From Spirosoma endbachense (lineage in GTDB: Bacteria > Bacteroidota > Bacteroidia > Cytophagales > Spirosomataceae), in the NCBI RefSeq assembly GCF_010233585.1, contig NZ_CP045997.1, positions 6,933,018 through 6,997,017 on the forward strand: DNA of 64,000 nt. The letters run 5' to 3'. Made by a program: the position numbers and the translations under genes. Position 1 is the first letter of the stretch. Every line of letters starts with the position of its first letter. This document shows, piece by piece, positions 45,077 through 54,068 of this stretch. The notes below the pieces were generated by a model that made no database searches, was not told the DNA's origin, and saw only the letters and a program-made list of their open reading frames with translations.

Positions 45077-45164
45077 TTTGAAAGAAAGCCTAATTGGAGT
45101 GTACTCAATACAAGTATGCAGGAATGTAACGATACAGTAGTTAAGAGCGTATTTCGAATTCATG

Positions 45165-45172
45165 CAAAGGTA
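45165..45172 (-). promoter_or_regulatory. Candidate -7 box of the AraC/monooxygenase unit
   Basis: TACCTTTG followed by C on the minus strand matches the Bacteroidota consensus in full. It would give a leader of about 80 bases before the ATG at 45076 and argues against the longer start at 45163. Confidence 0.42.
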
Positions 45173-45366
45173 GGATTGACATCATTAATTTTTCGTTCAT
45201 GAAAGGATTTGTCCTGAACCGTTACCAATGTATCGATAGGATTTACCCATCCCGGCTGGGTAATTTGACCCTTAAAATCGGTCAGTGGTTATTGACGGTA
45301 ACGTGGTAGCCTCAATGTCAGGAAACCAGCAAGATGGGAGAACCGTATCGCTTCAGTACGTCGCTG

Positions 45367-45422
45367 GAAATAAGGCAAAAATCTATTGAGCCAAACCAGT
45401 AGATTTCTGTCTTATTTTTTTT
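45367..45422 (+). terminator. Terminator-like hairpin upstream of the isomerase gene
   Basis: Outer arms AAATAAG (45367-45373) and CTTATTT (45410-45416), inner arms AAATCTATTG and CAGTAGATTT with one wobble pair, followed by an unbroken T run. It points along the plus strand but there is no plus-strand gene before it; it ends about 60 bases ahead of the isomerase ATG. It could be a leader attenuator or the end of an unrecognised small transcript from 45.2-45.36 kb. Confidence 0.5.
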
Positions 45423-45480
45423 GTATGTTACAACTGCTCTTGTCCGCAGGTTTTCTAATCCTTGATCCTACCCTGCTTCT

Positions 45481-46332
45481 ATGGCTTTTCCACTGACTAT
45501 TTCCCGTAGCGAGTTCCTCAAAACAAGCGCTCTTGCTCTTACACTGCCGCTTCTGAGTAAACTGGATGCCACGGCCAAACCCCTGAAAAACATTGGGCTG
45601 CAACTCTACACCGTCAGGAATGAGATGGAGAAAGATGTAGAGGGCACCCTGAAAAAAGTAGCCGCCATTGGCTACACCGAGATAGAAACGGGTAATTATT
45701 TCGGTAAAACTCCGAAAGAGTTCAAGGCGTTTCTGAGCGGAATGGGCCTGAGCGCGCCAAGTCTGCTGGCCATGACGAGCAGCATGAAGACCGATTGGCA
45801 AAAAGCCGTCGACCAGGCTGCCGAAGCCGGGCAATCGTTTATGGGCTGTGCCTATTTAGCGCCTAATGAACGGAAAACCGTCGATGATTATAAGAAGTTG
45901 TTCGACTTATTTAATCAGTCGGCAGAAGTTTGCCAGAAAGCCGGGCTTCAATTTATTTACCACAACCACGATTTTGAATTTCAGCCGCTGGAAGGCCAGA
46001 TTCCTTATGAACTACTTCTGAAAGGAACAGACCCTAAACTGGTAAAACTGGAATTAGATGTATACTGGGCTACGAAAGCCGGGCAAGATCCAGTCGCCCT
46101 GTTTAAACAAAACCCTGGCCGTTTCCCCATTGTCCATTTGAAAGACATGGAAAAAACGGCCGAGCGCTCCTTTGCTCCAGTGGGTACCGGATCTATCGAT
46201 TTTCAACGGATTCTGGATGCCCGAAAGATCGCGGGTATCGAACATTATTACGTCGAACAGGACATTTGCAAAGTACCCCCGCTGGAAGCCATTGCTATTA
46301 GCTTTCAGAATGTCAAAAAGCTGAACGTTTAA
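45481..46332 (+). CDS. Exported sugar phosphate isomerase/epimerase family protein
   Basis: A 283-residue TIM-barrel protein of the xylose-isomerase-like (AP endonuclease 2) superfamily. Residues 1-30 look like an export signal of the Tat/Sec type (SRSEFLKTSALALTLPLL). NIGLQLYTVRNEMEKD starts the barrel; IYHNHDFEF, KLELDVYWAT and PIVHLKDME carry the metal-binding His, Glu, Asp and His; HYYVEQDIC is the last strand. Many Bacteroidota have such exported members near ThuA genes, as here, probably acting on keto-sugars. Activity is inferred. Confidence 0.9.
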   Translation: MAFPLTISRSEFLKTSALALTLPLLSKLDATAKPLKNIGLQLYTVRNEMEKDVEGTLKKVAAIGYTEIETGNYFGKTPKEFKAFLSGMGLSAPSLLAMTSSMKTDWQKAVDQAAEAGQSFMGCAYLAPNERKTVDDYKKLFDLFNQSAEVCQKAGLQFIYHNHDFEFQPLEGQIPYELLLKGTDPKLVKLELDVYWATKAGQDPVALFKQNPGRFPIVHLKDMEKTAERSFAPVGTGSIDFQRILDARKIAGIEHYYVEQDICKVPPLEAIAISFQNVKKLNV

Positions 46333-46391
46333 TATATACAGCTTGTATTTTATGTACATAAAAGTAATTTTAATATATTTGTTCTCATTGA

Positions 46392-46430
46392 ACTCAGTAG
46401 TCTTATAGTTTAGCTATCTGAGTGGGTTTT
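46392..46430 (+). terminator. Possible terminator after the isomerase gene
   Basis: ACTCAG-TAG (from 46392) can pair with CTA-CTGAGT (to about 46423) with one bulge, followed by GGGTTTTATT. A modest stem with a short T tract. Confidence 0.4.
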
Positions 46431-46631
46431 ATTACCCATAAATGCATTCAGAAAACGTGTCGATTGCGGCTTGTACAAGTTATTTTGTGTCCAACTATGG
46501 GATGCACAGGAATAGCCTAAGGCTAAAGTAGATTAAAGTCAGTACTTGTTTTGAAGTCTATAGCTCCTTCGTACGGATTGGCTACTGCCTATTCAGAGCT
46601 GACACGACTTAGTAGCGTCAACCCAAATTTT

Positions 46632-47612
46632 ATGAAATACCTATACGCCCTTCTCGTATTATTAGTCATTACCGGCAATACTGTTCAGGCTCAATCTACC
46701 AAAAAAGGAAAGCCTAACCTCGTTCGGACGCTGATTGTCGATGGACAGAATAACCATGAACAATGGCCTAAAATCACGTTTATGATGAAACGCTACCTCG
46801 AAGAAACGGGTAAGTTTTCGGTCGATGTAAAGCGGTCTTACTATACCTGGAACGGCGATGAACTGATTGAAAAATATAAAATTCCGGGTCTCCAACCCAC
46901 TAAAGCCTTACCCAAAGCCAGAGCGGACTCCAGCTTCCACCCCGACTTCTCGACGTACGACCTGGTCATCTGCAATTTTGGTTGGAATGCCGCTCCGTGG
47001 TCTGACCAAACGCAGGTCGATTTTGAAAACTTCATTAAAAAAGGGGGTGGTCTGGTCGTCATCCATGCGGCTGATAACTCGTTTCCCCTATGGCCCGCCT
47101 ACAACAAAATGATCGGCCTGGGTGGCTGGGGCGACCGCACCGAAAAAGACGGCCCTTATGTGTATTATGATAACGAAGGGAAGCTAATCAGAGACCCTCA
47201 GCCTGGGCGTGCGGGATCGCACGGTGCCCAGAACGAATTCCTGATAACGGTTCGGGAACCCAACCACCCCATTACGAAAGGTATGCCACTCACCTGGATG
47301 CACACCAAAGACGAGATGTATGACCGCCTACGCGGACCCGCTGAGAATATAACCGTGCTGGCAACAGCTTTCTCGTCAAAAGAGAACAAAGGCACCGACC
47401 GCAACGAACCAATGTTGATGACCATCAACTACGGGAAAGGCCGAATTTTTCACACTCCCCTGGGCCATGTAGATTATTCCGTCGAATGCGTTGGGTTCAT
47501 CACCTGCCTGCAACGGGGCGCTCAGTGGGCGGCCACCGGCAAAGTTGACATTCCTATCCCCGCCGATTTTCCAACGCCAACTGCCACCAGCAAACGGAGC
47601 TTTATTGAGTAA
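46632..47612 (+). CDS. Exported ThuA domain protein
   Basis: A 326-residue protein with a Sec signal (KYLYALLVLLVITGNTVQAQ). ThuA is a glutamine-amidotransferase-like fold: LIVDGQNNHEQWP at the start, FSTYDLVICNFGWNAAPW, FIKKGGGLVVIHAADNSFP and the end GKGRIFHTPLGHVDYS. No classical catalytic Cys is present, as in other ThuA proteins, which act in the keto-disaccharide or trehalose pathway in some bacteria. The ATG at 46632 is chosen because it begins the signal peptide; the frame stays open from 46551. It follows the isomerase and the two are often neighbours. Confidence 0.9.
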   Translation: MKYLYALLVLLVITGNTVQAQSTKKGKPNLVRTLIVDGQNNHEQWPKITFMMKRYLEETGKFSVDVKRSYYTWNGDELIEKYKIPGLQPTKALPKARADSSFHPDFSTYDLVICNFGWNAAPWSDQTQVDFENFIKKGGGLVVIHAADNSFPLWPAYNKMIGLGGWGDRTEKDGPYVYYDNEGKLIRDPQPGRAGSHGAQNEFLITVREPNHPITKGMPLTWMHTKDEMYDRLRGPAENITVLATAFSSKENKGTDRNEPMLMTINYGKGRIFHTPLGHVDYSVECVGFITCLQRGAQWAATGKVDIPIPADFPTPTATSKRSFIE

Positions 47613-47654
47613 GGGCTAGTGCCAGCTAGTTTATAAAAAACTATATACCAAACG

Positions 47655-47691
47655 AAAAAGCCGATACAGAATTTAGCTATATCGGCTTTTT
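47655..47691 (+). terminator. Intrinsic terminator after the ThuA gene
   Basis: AAAAAGCCGATA (47655-47666) pairs perfectly with TATCGGCTTTTT (47680-47691), ending in a T run. It closes the conserved block; the decaying accessory region begins after it. Confidence 0.85.
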
Positions 47692-47941
47692 TCTCTGAGT
47701 AGCGGGAGCTGGACTAGAACCTGATTAATTACCCTTAGCCAGCCCTACGCTTCTACAGGCACATAAATGGCTTTATTTAATCGTATAAACTCTTTTACCT
47801 ACCTTCAAAATTAAGTCTGATTAAGTCGAATTAAAACAAATTGTACGTCGTCAAATGAAAGTGGACAAAAGGAGGTGAAAGGAAAAAGACAATTCAATAA
47901 TCGCCCCGGCGACCGGTTGTTTCACCTAAATCACCTTAGTT

Positions 47942-48139
47942 ATGTCCAAATCAGCTAAATCGCCCCGGCCAAAGCACTCATCAACTTCTACTGAACGCAA
48001 GCCTGCCTTATCGATTATCAAAGACATCCAGCCGGACACCGGCGCGGGCCAAACTCGACGACAATACACCGCTGAAGAAAAGATTCACATTGTCCTCGAA
48101 GGCTTGCAGGGCGATAACAGAATGGGTAACCTAGTATAA
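47942..48139 (+). pseudogene. IS3-family OrfA, N-terminal remnant
   Basis: A 65-residue frame. RRQYTAEEKIHIVLEGLQGD is the classic start of the IS3 OrfA helix-turn-helix domain; the expected continuation (AELCRREG) is replaced after GD by NRMGNLV and a stop. The break at about 48118-48130 is where the internal deletion joins OrfA to OrfB. Confidence 0.75.
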
Positions 48140-48257
48140 TGAGCAATGATATCACGAATCGCTGGATAATGTTCGTCCTGCGGATGTTTACTGGGGGCGT
48201 CAGGACCAAATTTTGGCTGAACGCCAAAAAACGAAAAAGCGAACAATGGCTCAATGA
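48135..48257 (+). pseudogene. IS3-family OrfB (integrase), C-terminal remnant
   Basis: In the frame starting at 48135 the peptide reads YNEQ, a stop (TGA where CGA for Arg is expected), then YHESLDN-VRPADVYWGRQDQ-ILAERQKTKKRT before the final stop. YHESL followed by PADVYWGR is the usual C-terminus of the DDE integrase of this family. A nonsense mutation lies within the fragment. Confidence 0.72.
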
Positions 48258-48670
48258 CGAAAAAGCGGCCCACCGCTGTGCAGGGCGGCCTGTGCCGTCA
48301 TATTTTTCAGCGTCTGCAAAGTGTTTAAAGGCCTCTCTTCTCTTTTCACTGCTCCGGCGGCCGCCCACATCTGTCCACTTTCGGTTGACGATATACATCA
48401 TTGATCGCCCTGACTCCAGGAGCTGCTGTCGTTGATCTATTGTCACGGTGTGGCAAAAAAATAGTTCAATCCTTCTGGCACTGGCAACCGAAATATATTC
48501 GTAACATAGAGCTGGTATTCACATTGCCAACTATTCATACTCATTTTAACTTACCCCTAACGTTGACTGGCATTTTCAGGCCGTAGTGCATTCAAGTGTT
48601 AACAGTGGACGTGTCCCGAATAGAGCTGTCATCTCAGCTCTCCATCACACCTGTAAGGCTTCCAAAATTC

Positions 48671-49004
48671 GGCCTAAGGGAGAAGGTTACGGTCAAGATT
48701 ACGGCTGACTGGAGTGACTATGTATTTGCTCTAACCTACTAATTAACCTCGTTCCTGCAATTAGAGCGTTATATCAACGACCACCAGCACTTACCTGTCC
48801 GCTACTCAAGTGGTTGAACAGGGTATTGATGCGGCTAAAATGGATGAAAATTGCTGGAGAAGATTGAGGAGCTGACTTTACAGTATCCAGTTAGAGAAGG
48901 CCAATCAGAAGCAAGCTGAAGATCCACAGACTGTTAAGTATCAGCATCAGGCGGAGATCGATGAGTTGAAACGATTGGTCAAGCAATTACTGGACAAAAA
49001 GTGA
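48671..49004 (+). pseudogene. Decayed C-terminal fragment of a Bacteroidota surface/tail-fibre-type protein
   Basis: Read across frames, the sequence gives VTVKITADWSDYVFALTY, a stop (TAA at 48740), LERYINDHQHLP, then after a shift STYLSATQVVEQGIDAAKMD, after a second shift LLEKIEELTL, and after a third YSIQLEKANQKQAED to a final QAEIDELKRLVKQLLDKK. This order (WSDYVF, YI..HLP, GID..KMD, LLEKIEELTLY) is the conserved C-terminus of a large family of exported Bacteroidota proteins often annotated as tail-fibre or S74-like. At least one stop and three small deletions show it is dead. No upstream part of the gene is recognisable. Confidence 0.72.
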
Positions 49005-49180
49005 CGAAAGTGATGGCGTAAAAACATATTTATTTTTTTCTAATCGGACTCCTAGTTGCCGTGAATGGCCTGGCTTCATACTGAGCTGCCTGAAAACAGA
49101 TCGATTACCACGGTGTCCGGCTATTGATTATCAACTATTTATTCCCTATCCTTACCGTTCACGTGCGAAAACCAGCCAGG

Positions 49181-49393
49181 ATGTCGACAGACAATGAAGG
49201 AAGAAAAGACTGGGCCGCGTTTGTGGACGAATGTCAAGCCGAGATTGCACGCCTTGAGGTGCAGATTGACCGGGTGAATCAGGAAACTCCCTCAAACTGG
49301 ACGAAAGTGCAGCTAGACCGGCTGGTTATGCAGCGGAGTATATTGGAGCGGTGTTGCAACTTGACTCAATGGGAGTTTATGAATTTGAATTAA
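49181..49393 (+). CDS. Small coiled-coil protein of unknown function
   Basis: A 70-residue frame, MSTDNEGRKDWAAFVDECQA to the end QWEFMNLN, with a heptad-like helical centre (EIARLEVQIDRVNQE). The frame stays open 19 codons upstream, but that part is hydrophobic and unlike the rest, so the ATG at 49181 is preferred. Nothing similar is known to me. It lies between pseudogenes, yet has a clean frame and reasonable composition, so it could be a live accessory gene. Confidence 0.5.
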   Translation: MSTDNEGRKDWAAFVDECQAEIARLEVQIDRVNQETPSNWTKVQLDRLVMQRSILERCCNLTQWEFMNLN

Positions 49394-49600
49394 AAAATCA
49401 GCCGGAGAGATTGGCTTGGGAGAGGGGCTTAGGCAGCCTGCTCATCGGGCTTGTATTATCCTTGGGAACGATAAAAAGGGATTAATTCATAGTTGGGCAG
49501 AGACCACCAGGTTGATTCTAGATGATTTCGGGTGTAGGAAGTGTAGAAAATGCAGGCATTAATACATCTTTTATTCTTTTGTCTTATTGCTCTAGAATCA

Positions 49601-49649
49601 ATGGTGTCACTGTCAAAGTCTATATAGGGGATTTGACAGCTGACACCAT
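49601..49649. repeat. Long interrupted inverted repeat
   Basis: ATGGTGTCACTGTCAAA (49601-49617) and TTTGACAGCTGACACCAT (49632-49649) pair as 9 bp plus 7 bp with a one-to-two base internal bulge, around a 14-base loop containing TATATAGGGG. It has no T tract, so it is not an intrinsic terminator. Confidence 0.6.
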
Positions 49650-49725
49650 CAGAAAGCCCTCATCAACGATCGTTTGTACCGAGTTTGGGAGGTATCTGCT
49701 AAGCGAATCATCCTTTTTGTGAATT

Positions 49726-49759
49726 TTATCCACAGGGTAGTGGGAATAGTTGTGGATAA
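49726..49759. repeat. Pair of inverted DnaA-box 9-mers
   Basis: TTATCCACA at 49726-49734 and TGTGGATAA at 49751-49759 are perfect DnaA-box sequences in opposite orientation, 16 bases apart. They could equally be seen as a 9-bp hairpin. No further boxes or AT-rich unwinding region were seen nearby. Confidence 0.45.
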
Positions 49760-50087
49760 CATTCGAAAAGGGTGTATAGGGGTCTCGTTTCTGAGAAAAA
49801 ACCGCCTTTATGCGCAGATTTAAGTAACATAACCTCATAGCTGGAGGACCTCATCATTTGAAATTCTGGCGCTGGATTATAGACCTTTTGGGTACGTACT
49901 ACTTCCGGTAAGTACCGAGCTGATATGCATCAGGACATTCGAACCAATTGCACCGTGTATAAGGAGCTTTCACCGAGGACCGGCGTAAGCAGAATGAAAG
50001 TTCATGATAAGGCGCGTTCAAAGCTGTAAATGAGTAATTTGCTAATAACTTTAGACAGAACACACCGCTTCAACCTGCTGCTTTGCT

Positions 50088-52376
50088 ATGAGCTGTTACC
50101 GTGCTGTTTTTATCGCCGTGATGGTAGCCACTGCTTTAAACTCCCACAGCGCCTGGCCTCAAGTCCATAATCGGATTATTGATAGCCTGAAAAGGCGGCT
50201 GATGCTTACGCCAGCAGATACGAACCGAACACGATTATTGTTGCAAATCGGTCAACTATACTATGATCACTATAAAGTGGATCGACAAGATAGAAGTTAC
50301 TCCGATGTACGTAAACAACCTGATCTTTTAGACAGTGCCATTGGCTATGCCAGGCAGGTTGTAGGCCTTCCTGTAGCGACTTATCAACTCCCTCAGAAAG
50401 CAGAGGCCCTCTATCTGTTAGCCGAGTGTTATAGTTTCGGGGAAAGCTATGACTCAATCCGAACGATCAGTTACTACCAGCAAGCACTGAAGGCCTTTAA
50501 GCAGGTAGGAAGTAAGCCTAGGACGGCCAGAGTACTGCATAGTTTAGCAAACATTGTTCGCTTACGAATTGGCGCTCAGCAGGCACTCCCCTTATTTATG
50601 GAGGAGTTAGCCATTCAGCAATCCTACCGGGATACAACCATCTACTTGACCTTAGAGCGAATTGGGTTTCTTCATCAAACGATGGGGAACTACCAGCTAG
50701 CCTTGCAGGCCTATCAACAAAGCTTACGACTGGCTGAACATAGCAATAATTTATCGTATCTAGAAGACATTTACGCCGACTTGGCTATGATTTATGAGAC
50801 ACTAGGTGACTACCAGGCAGCCATAACTATTTTAAAGAAACGGCTTGGTATTGAAAGTCCCAAGGCCATTAACCAGGTAGCAGGCGATCACATAAGACTG
50901 CTGAATTTATACAAAATAACCCATCAGCTCCCTCAGGCCCGCCAACAGGCATTGACCATTATCGAGCTGGCCCGGCAGGATCCCAATCATGAAAGTATTA
51001 ACCTAACGAGCTACCTGGCCCAAAGCTACGTGTTTTTAGGCCAGTATGAGCGGGCCGAACCCTTGTATAAACACTTGTTTCCGATCTATGAAAAATCGAA
51101 TAACTTCACAGGGCTTACCAATTTTAACAAGCATGTAGGTGAGCTTTACTGGCTTACCAGACGCTTTGAGCAGGCCCGATACTTCTATCAAATAGCCCTG
51201 ACTGCCAGTCAACAAGGCCGATTCCCTGATGAAGCAGTCAGCATTCATCGGGCCCTCTTTCAGATTGACTCCGCCCAGGGAAACCTCCGCTCAGCCCTCC
51301 AACACTTCCAGCTGGCTACCGCTATCAACGACTCCCTCTTCAACCAGACCAAAAACCGCCAGTTCGAAGAACTCAGAACCCAGTACGAGACCGAACAAAA
51401 AGATAAAGACCTCCACCTGCAAAACCAACGCATCCAAGTCCTTTCCCAACAACAACAACTCCAGACCCAACAATCCCAGCAAGACCGGCTAGTGCGCAAC
51501 TCGATTGGCCTGGGTGCCTTTATGCTCCTGTTGCTGCTGGGGCTAACCTACAACCGCTACCGACTCAAACAGCGCAGCAACCAGCAGTTGCAGCACCAGC
51601 ATGAACTACTTCAGGCTCAACAACACCAACTCCAGGCCCAACACCAGGAATTGCAGGCTCACCAGCAGGTGCTGCATACGCAGCAAAACCAGATCCACCA
51701 CAAGAACCAGGACTTGCAGCGATTACTGGACGAACAAGAACGGCTGATGAAGGAGATCCACCACCGGGTCAAAAACAACCTCCAGGTGGTGATGAGCCTG
51801 TTGAACTCCCAGGCCAGCTATCTCTCCGATAATGCGGCCCTGTCGGCCATCCAGCAGAGTCAGCATCGGGTACAGGCCATGGCCCTGATCCACCAGAAGC
51901 TCTACCAGGCCCAGGGCATCGCCCGTATTCGCATGGATGATTATATTCAGGAGGTGGTAGCTTACCTGCAGGAGTCGTATGAGCTGCCCCAACCGATTGG
52001 CTTTGCCGTCCAGGTGGAGCCCATCGAGCTGGATGTCATCCAGGCGGTGCCTTTGGGGTTGATCATCAACGAGGCTATCACTAACGCCCTCAAGTATGCC
52101 TTTCCGAATGGGCGCACAGGGCGGGTGAGCCTAGGGTTTATGCGAATGGGCGAGACCAGTTATGAGCTCACCATCCAGGATGATGGGGTCGGCTTACCCC
52201 CAGACTTTGACCCCAGTCGGAGTCAGTCGTTGGGCATGACCTTGATCCAGGGCTTCAGTGACCAATTGGGTGGTCAGTTATCTATTATTAGTCAAGCTGG
52301 TTTAACGATTCAGTTAACCTTTTCGGAGAAAGAACTTACTTCATTCGGTTCCCATAATCATTACGGCTACCACTAA
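50088..52376 (+). CDS. TPR-containing sensor histidine kinase, HisKA_2 type
   Basis: A 762-residue kinase. Signal peptide or first membrane segment ([20 protein letters not shown]), then about seven TPR-like helical repeats (100-420), including [20 protein letters not shown] and [17 protein letters not shown] membrane helix follows at about 470-488 ([18 protein letters not shown]), then a Gln/His-rich coiled coil (490-550). The dimerisation domain is the HisKA_2 form [20 protein letters not shown] with His558/559, and the HATPase domain has [20 protein letters not shown] and GMTLIQGFS. The periplasmic TPR region probably binds a protein partner. No receiver is directly adjacent on its strand; several orphan receivers lie within 9 kb. 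Confidence 0.93.
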   Translation: MSCYRAVFIAVMVATALNSHSAWPQVHNRIIDSLKRRLMLTPADTNRTRLLLQIGQLYYDHYKVDRQDRSYSDVRKQPDLLDSAIGYARQVVGLPVATYQLPQKAEALYLLAECYSFGESYDSIRTISYYQQALKAFKQVGSKPRTARVLHSLANIVRLRIGAQQALPLFMEELAIQQSYRDTTIYLTLERIGFLHQTMGNYQLALQAYQQSLRLAEHSNNLSYLEDIYADLAMIYETLGDYQAAITILKKRLGIESPKAINQVAGDHIRLLNLYKITHQLPQARQQALTIIELARQDPNHESINLTSYLAQSYVFLGQYERAEPLYKHLFPIYEKSNNFTGLTNFNKHVGELYWLTRRFEQARYFYQIALTASQQGRFPDEAVSIHRALFQIDSAQGNLRSALQHFQLATAINDSLFNQTKNRQFEELRTQYETEQKDKDLHLQNQRIQVLSQQQQLQTQQSQQDRLVRNSIGLGAFMLLLLLGLTYNRYRLKQRSNQQLQHQHELLQAQQHQLQAQHQELQAHQQVLHTQQNQIHHKNQDLQRLLDEQERLMKEIHHRVKNNLQVVMSLLNSQASYLSDNAALSAIQQSQHRVQAMALIHQKLYQAQGIARIRMDDYIQEVVAYLQESYELPQPIGFAVQVEPIELDVIQAVPLGLIINEAITNALKYAFPNGRTGRVSLGFMRMGETSYELTIQDDGVGLPPDFDPSRSQSLGMTLIQGFSDQLGGQLSIISQAGLTIQLTFSEKELTSFGSHNHYGYH

Positions 52377-52539
52377 TTCGCTTCTAGGGTAAGGCTCATC
52401 AAGAAAGCTAGGTCAATCGCATAATCTGGGGCGTCTGGAAATGGCTATCGTGTCAACTCTAAAGTATTGTTTTATCAGGTTGCGCTTCAAGCTCCCGCTG
52501 TACACTCGCTGACAGGTAAGATAAAAGATCATACCCCGT

Positions 52540-53013
52540 CTACTTCTCAATCTGACCAATGTTAACCCGGTAATTCGCCCAGGACTGCTGACCTACCACA
52601 TTGGCATTTGGCATAAAGACCGCAATAACCCGCGTCTGCGCATTGATCCGACTCAAATCATCCGATCCTACCGACATCACCACGATCACCTTCCAGGGAG
52701 CCGCCGGAAGGCATAGTTTCCCATTGGCAAGACTACTCGCCGGGCCGTTGTCGCCTTCTCCGCCTTTACCCTGTGTTCCGGCTATAATGTATAGCTCATT
52801 CCCCTGGGCAACCAGGCTCCGGCAGTAGTCTTCCAGTCGTAGCCAGCTTTGCCGATTGAGCTGAGGAGCTTGTGATAGAATATTGGTCAATAAGAATGTG
52901 GTCTTGTTTTCCTCGGCCCTGCTGTCCCGATCATCACTGGGGCAGAGGTAGCCTCGGTTAAAACCACTGTTCGGGTAATCCGCGTGTTTGACCTGATACC
53001 AACTGGCGAGCAA
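52540..53013 (-). pseudogene. DNA/RNA non-specific endonuclease (NUC1-like), truncated and inactive
   Basis: The frame gives WYQVKHADYPNSGFNRGYLC, PSDDRDSRAEENKTTFLLTN, APQLNRQSWLRLEDYCRSLV, and a C-terminus ending NYRVNIGQIEK. These are the central and C-terminal parts of the NUC1/EndA nuclease family. The catalytic motif DRGH reads NRGY, so the essential His is replaced by Tyr and the Asp by Asn. Upstream, KFIPD runs into a TAA before SLLASWYQ; the N-terminal half is missing, and the end stops about where family members continue. Both mutations and truncation argue for a dead gene. Confidence 0.75.
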
Positions 53014-53084
53014 CGATTAGTCCGGAATGAATTTGCCCGAATAGGGTGTACTTTCCATACGATCGGCCATAGCCGCAACTGCTC

Positions 53085-53434
53085 CTAAGTAAGGGGTTTG
53101 GTCAAAAAAACATTAGCTGCTAGGCAATTTGTTCGCTCCTGATTATCACCGTCGCTCGATCTGGTGGCTAAGACCACGTATAGCTCGCTATACCTATGAT
53201 CACTCCGCAACTCCCGCAAGCTCTCAAACCCATCTTTACGAGGCATATTAATATCTAACAGAATCAACCGCGGAAGGCGGTCGCATTCGGCCAGCATAGC
53301 TAGAAGTTGCTCGCATCGTAGAGCGAAAGTATACGAATTGGAGGCTCTGCGTCCAGGAAGGCTGAGCCAATAAATTGTTGATCGTCTTCATCATCGTCAA
53401 CAATCCAAACGGTTGGGGTTTTAGGAGCTGGCAT
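53085..53434 (-). pseudogene. Single-domain response regulator with a frameshift
   Basis: Starts ATG at 53434 as PAPKTPTVWIVDDDEDDQQF and ends that frame at DASNF with a stop. Skipping to the next frame at about 53311-53317, it continues EQLLAMLAECDRLPRLILLD, INMPRKDGFESLRELRSD, then VLATRSSDGD and NVFLTKPLT with a stop. The acid pocket, the phospho-acceptor Asp (LLDINMP), Thr (VLAT) and Lys (TKP) are all kept, so a single lost base broke an otherwise good receiver. It also stops about 20 residues short of the usual end. Neighbour of the intact receiver at 53655. Confidence 0.75.
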
Positions 53435-53654
53435 AGGATAAAGTTGTCTGTTACGGAATAGGGCAATGTTATTGATTTAACCATAAACAAACAAGAATCT
53501 ACCCATCTCATTGGAGAGTGCCTAGTTGCCTTCAGGATAAGGGACAAAAACTAATCGGAGCAAAAGCGGTTAGTAACACATTGTCTAACTCCTCAGTTTA
53601 CAAAGTTGACTCTAACCGTAGGTTATGCATTTATAGATTTCTACTCAACTATCC

Positions 53655-54068
53655 ATGAAGTACACTATTTTAGTGGTCGATGATGACGACGATGATTTTC
53701 TCATGTTATCCAGCCTCATCAAGCAGTGTCAGCAGGATGTCACTCTTTATTATGTCCAAAATGGGCTGGAGGCAACCCAAAAGCTGATCGATGGCCTACA
53801 GCCTAATCTGATTCTGGTTGATGTACAGATGCCCCTGATGGATGGCTATGAGTTAGTGCTTTGGCTAATGAACTCTGAAGCCTGGCGTCATATACCTGTT
53901 GTGATCTGGACGGGTGAAATTTCGGATAGGGAAGTGACCCGTTATTACCGGGCGGGTGCCAATGCGTTAATGTTAAAGCAAGACGCTTTACAGGATGTGG
54001 AAGCCTTCTGTAAGTATTGGCTAAAGCTGGTTCAGCTACCTCAACTCGTTTGGCAAGAGCCAGGATGA
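53655..54068 (+). CDS. Single-domain response regulator
   Basis: A 137-residue CheY-like receiver with no output domain. ILVVDDDDDD (acid pocket, Asp9-11), phospho-acceptor Asp56 (LILVDVQMP), Thr86 (VIWTGEIS) and Lys108 (LMLKQDA); the Pro after Lys is replaced by Gln. Likely a phosphate shuttle or a partner for one of the nearby kinases. Divergent from the frameshifted receiver and close to the TPR kinase gene. Confidence 0.92.
   Translation: MKYTILVVDDDDDDFLMLSSLIKQCQQDVTLYYVQNGLEATQKLIDGLQPNLILVDVQMPLMDGYELVLWLMNSEAWRHIPVVIWTGEISDREVTRYYRAGANALMLKQDALQDVEAFCKYWLKLVQLPQLVWQEPG

Larger units (their letters stand above)
47842..48397 (+). mobile_element. Internally deleted IS3-family insertion sequence
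   Basis: Terminal inverted repeats are visible: TGTACGTCGTCAAATGAAAG at 47842 and, on the complement from 48397, TGTATATCGTCAACCGAAAG, both continuing TGGACA; 22 of 26 positions agree. Inside are the start of OrfA and the end of OrfB on the same strand with about 1 kb missing, so the element is dead. No target-site duplication is seen (AAAT on the left, TCAT on the right), which fits age or a recombination origin. The region to the right (48398-48670) shows nothing recognisable. Confidence 0.75.
49394..50087. other. Gene-poor interval with two inverted repeats
   Basis: No gene is supported. Frames of 66 and 72 codons on opposite strands (49522-49722 and 49620-49838) overlap each other and both cross the hairpins, so they are probably chance. 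The two inverted repeats described next are the only structure. A plus-strand open stretch at about 49850-49990 has no start or similarity. Confidence 0.45.

Noticed and set aside
47831..48401. Target-site duplication at the IS3 ends
   Set aside because: AAAT on the left and TCAT on the right do not match at any usual length.
48018..48446. Minus-strand frames opposite the IS remnant
   Set aside because: The plus strand carries clear OrfA and OrfB pieces and the terminal repeats; the reverse frames are shadows.
49726..49759. Calling the DnaA-box pair a chromosome origin
   Set aside because: Only two boxes, no AT-rich unwinding element and no origin genes; kept as a finding only.
49522..49838. 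Two overlapping frames of 66 and 72 codons on opposite strands
   Set aside because: They overlap each other and cross the hairpin and the DnaA-box pair, and neither has similarity, an export signal or a good start.
53020..53100. Frame PYLGAVAAMADRMESTPYSG between the broken receiver and the broken nuclease
   Set aside because: It reads well but is only about 27 residues, joins two pseudogenes and matches no family that I know.
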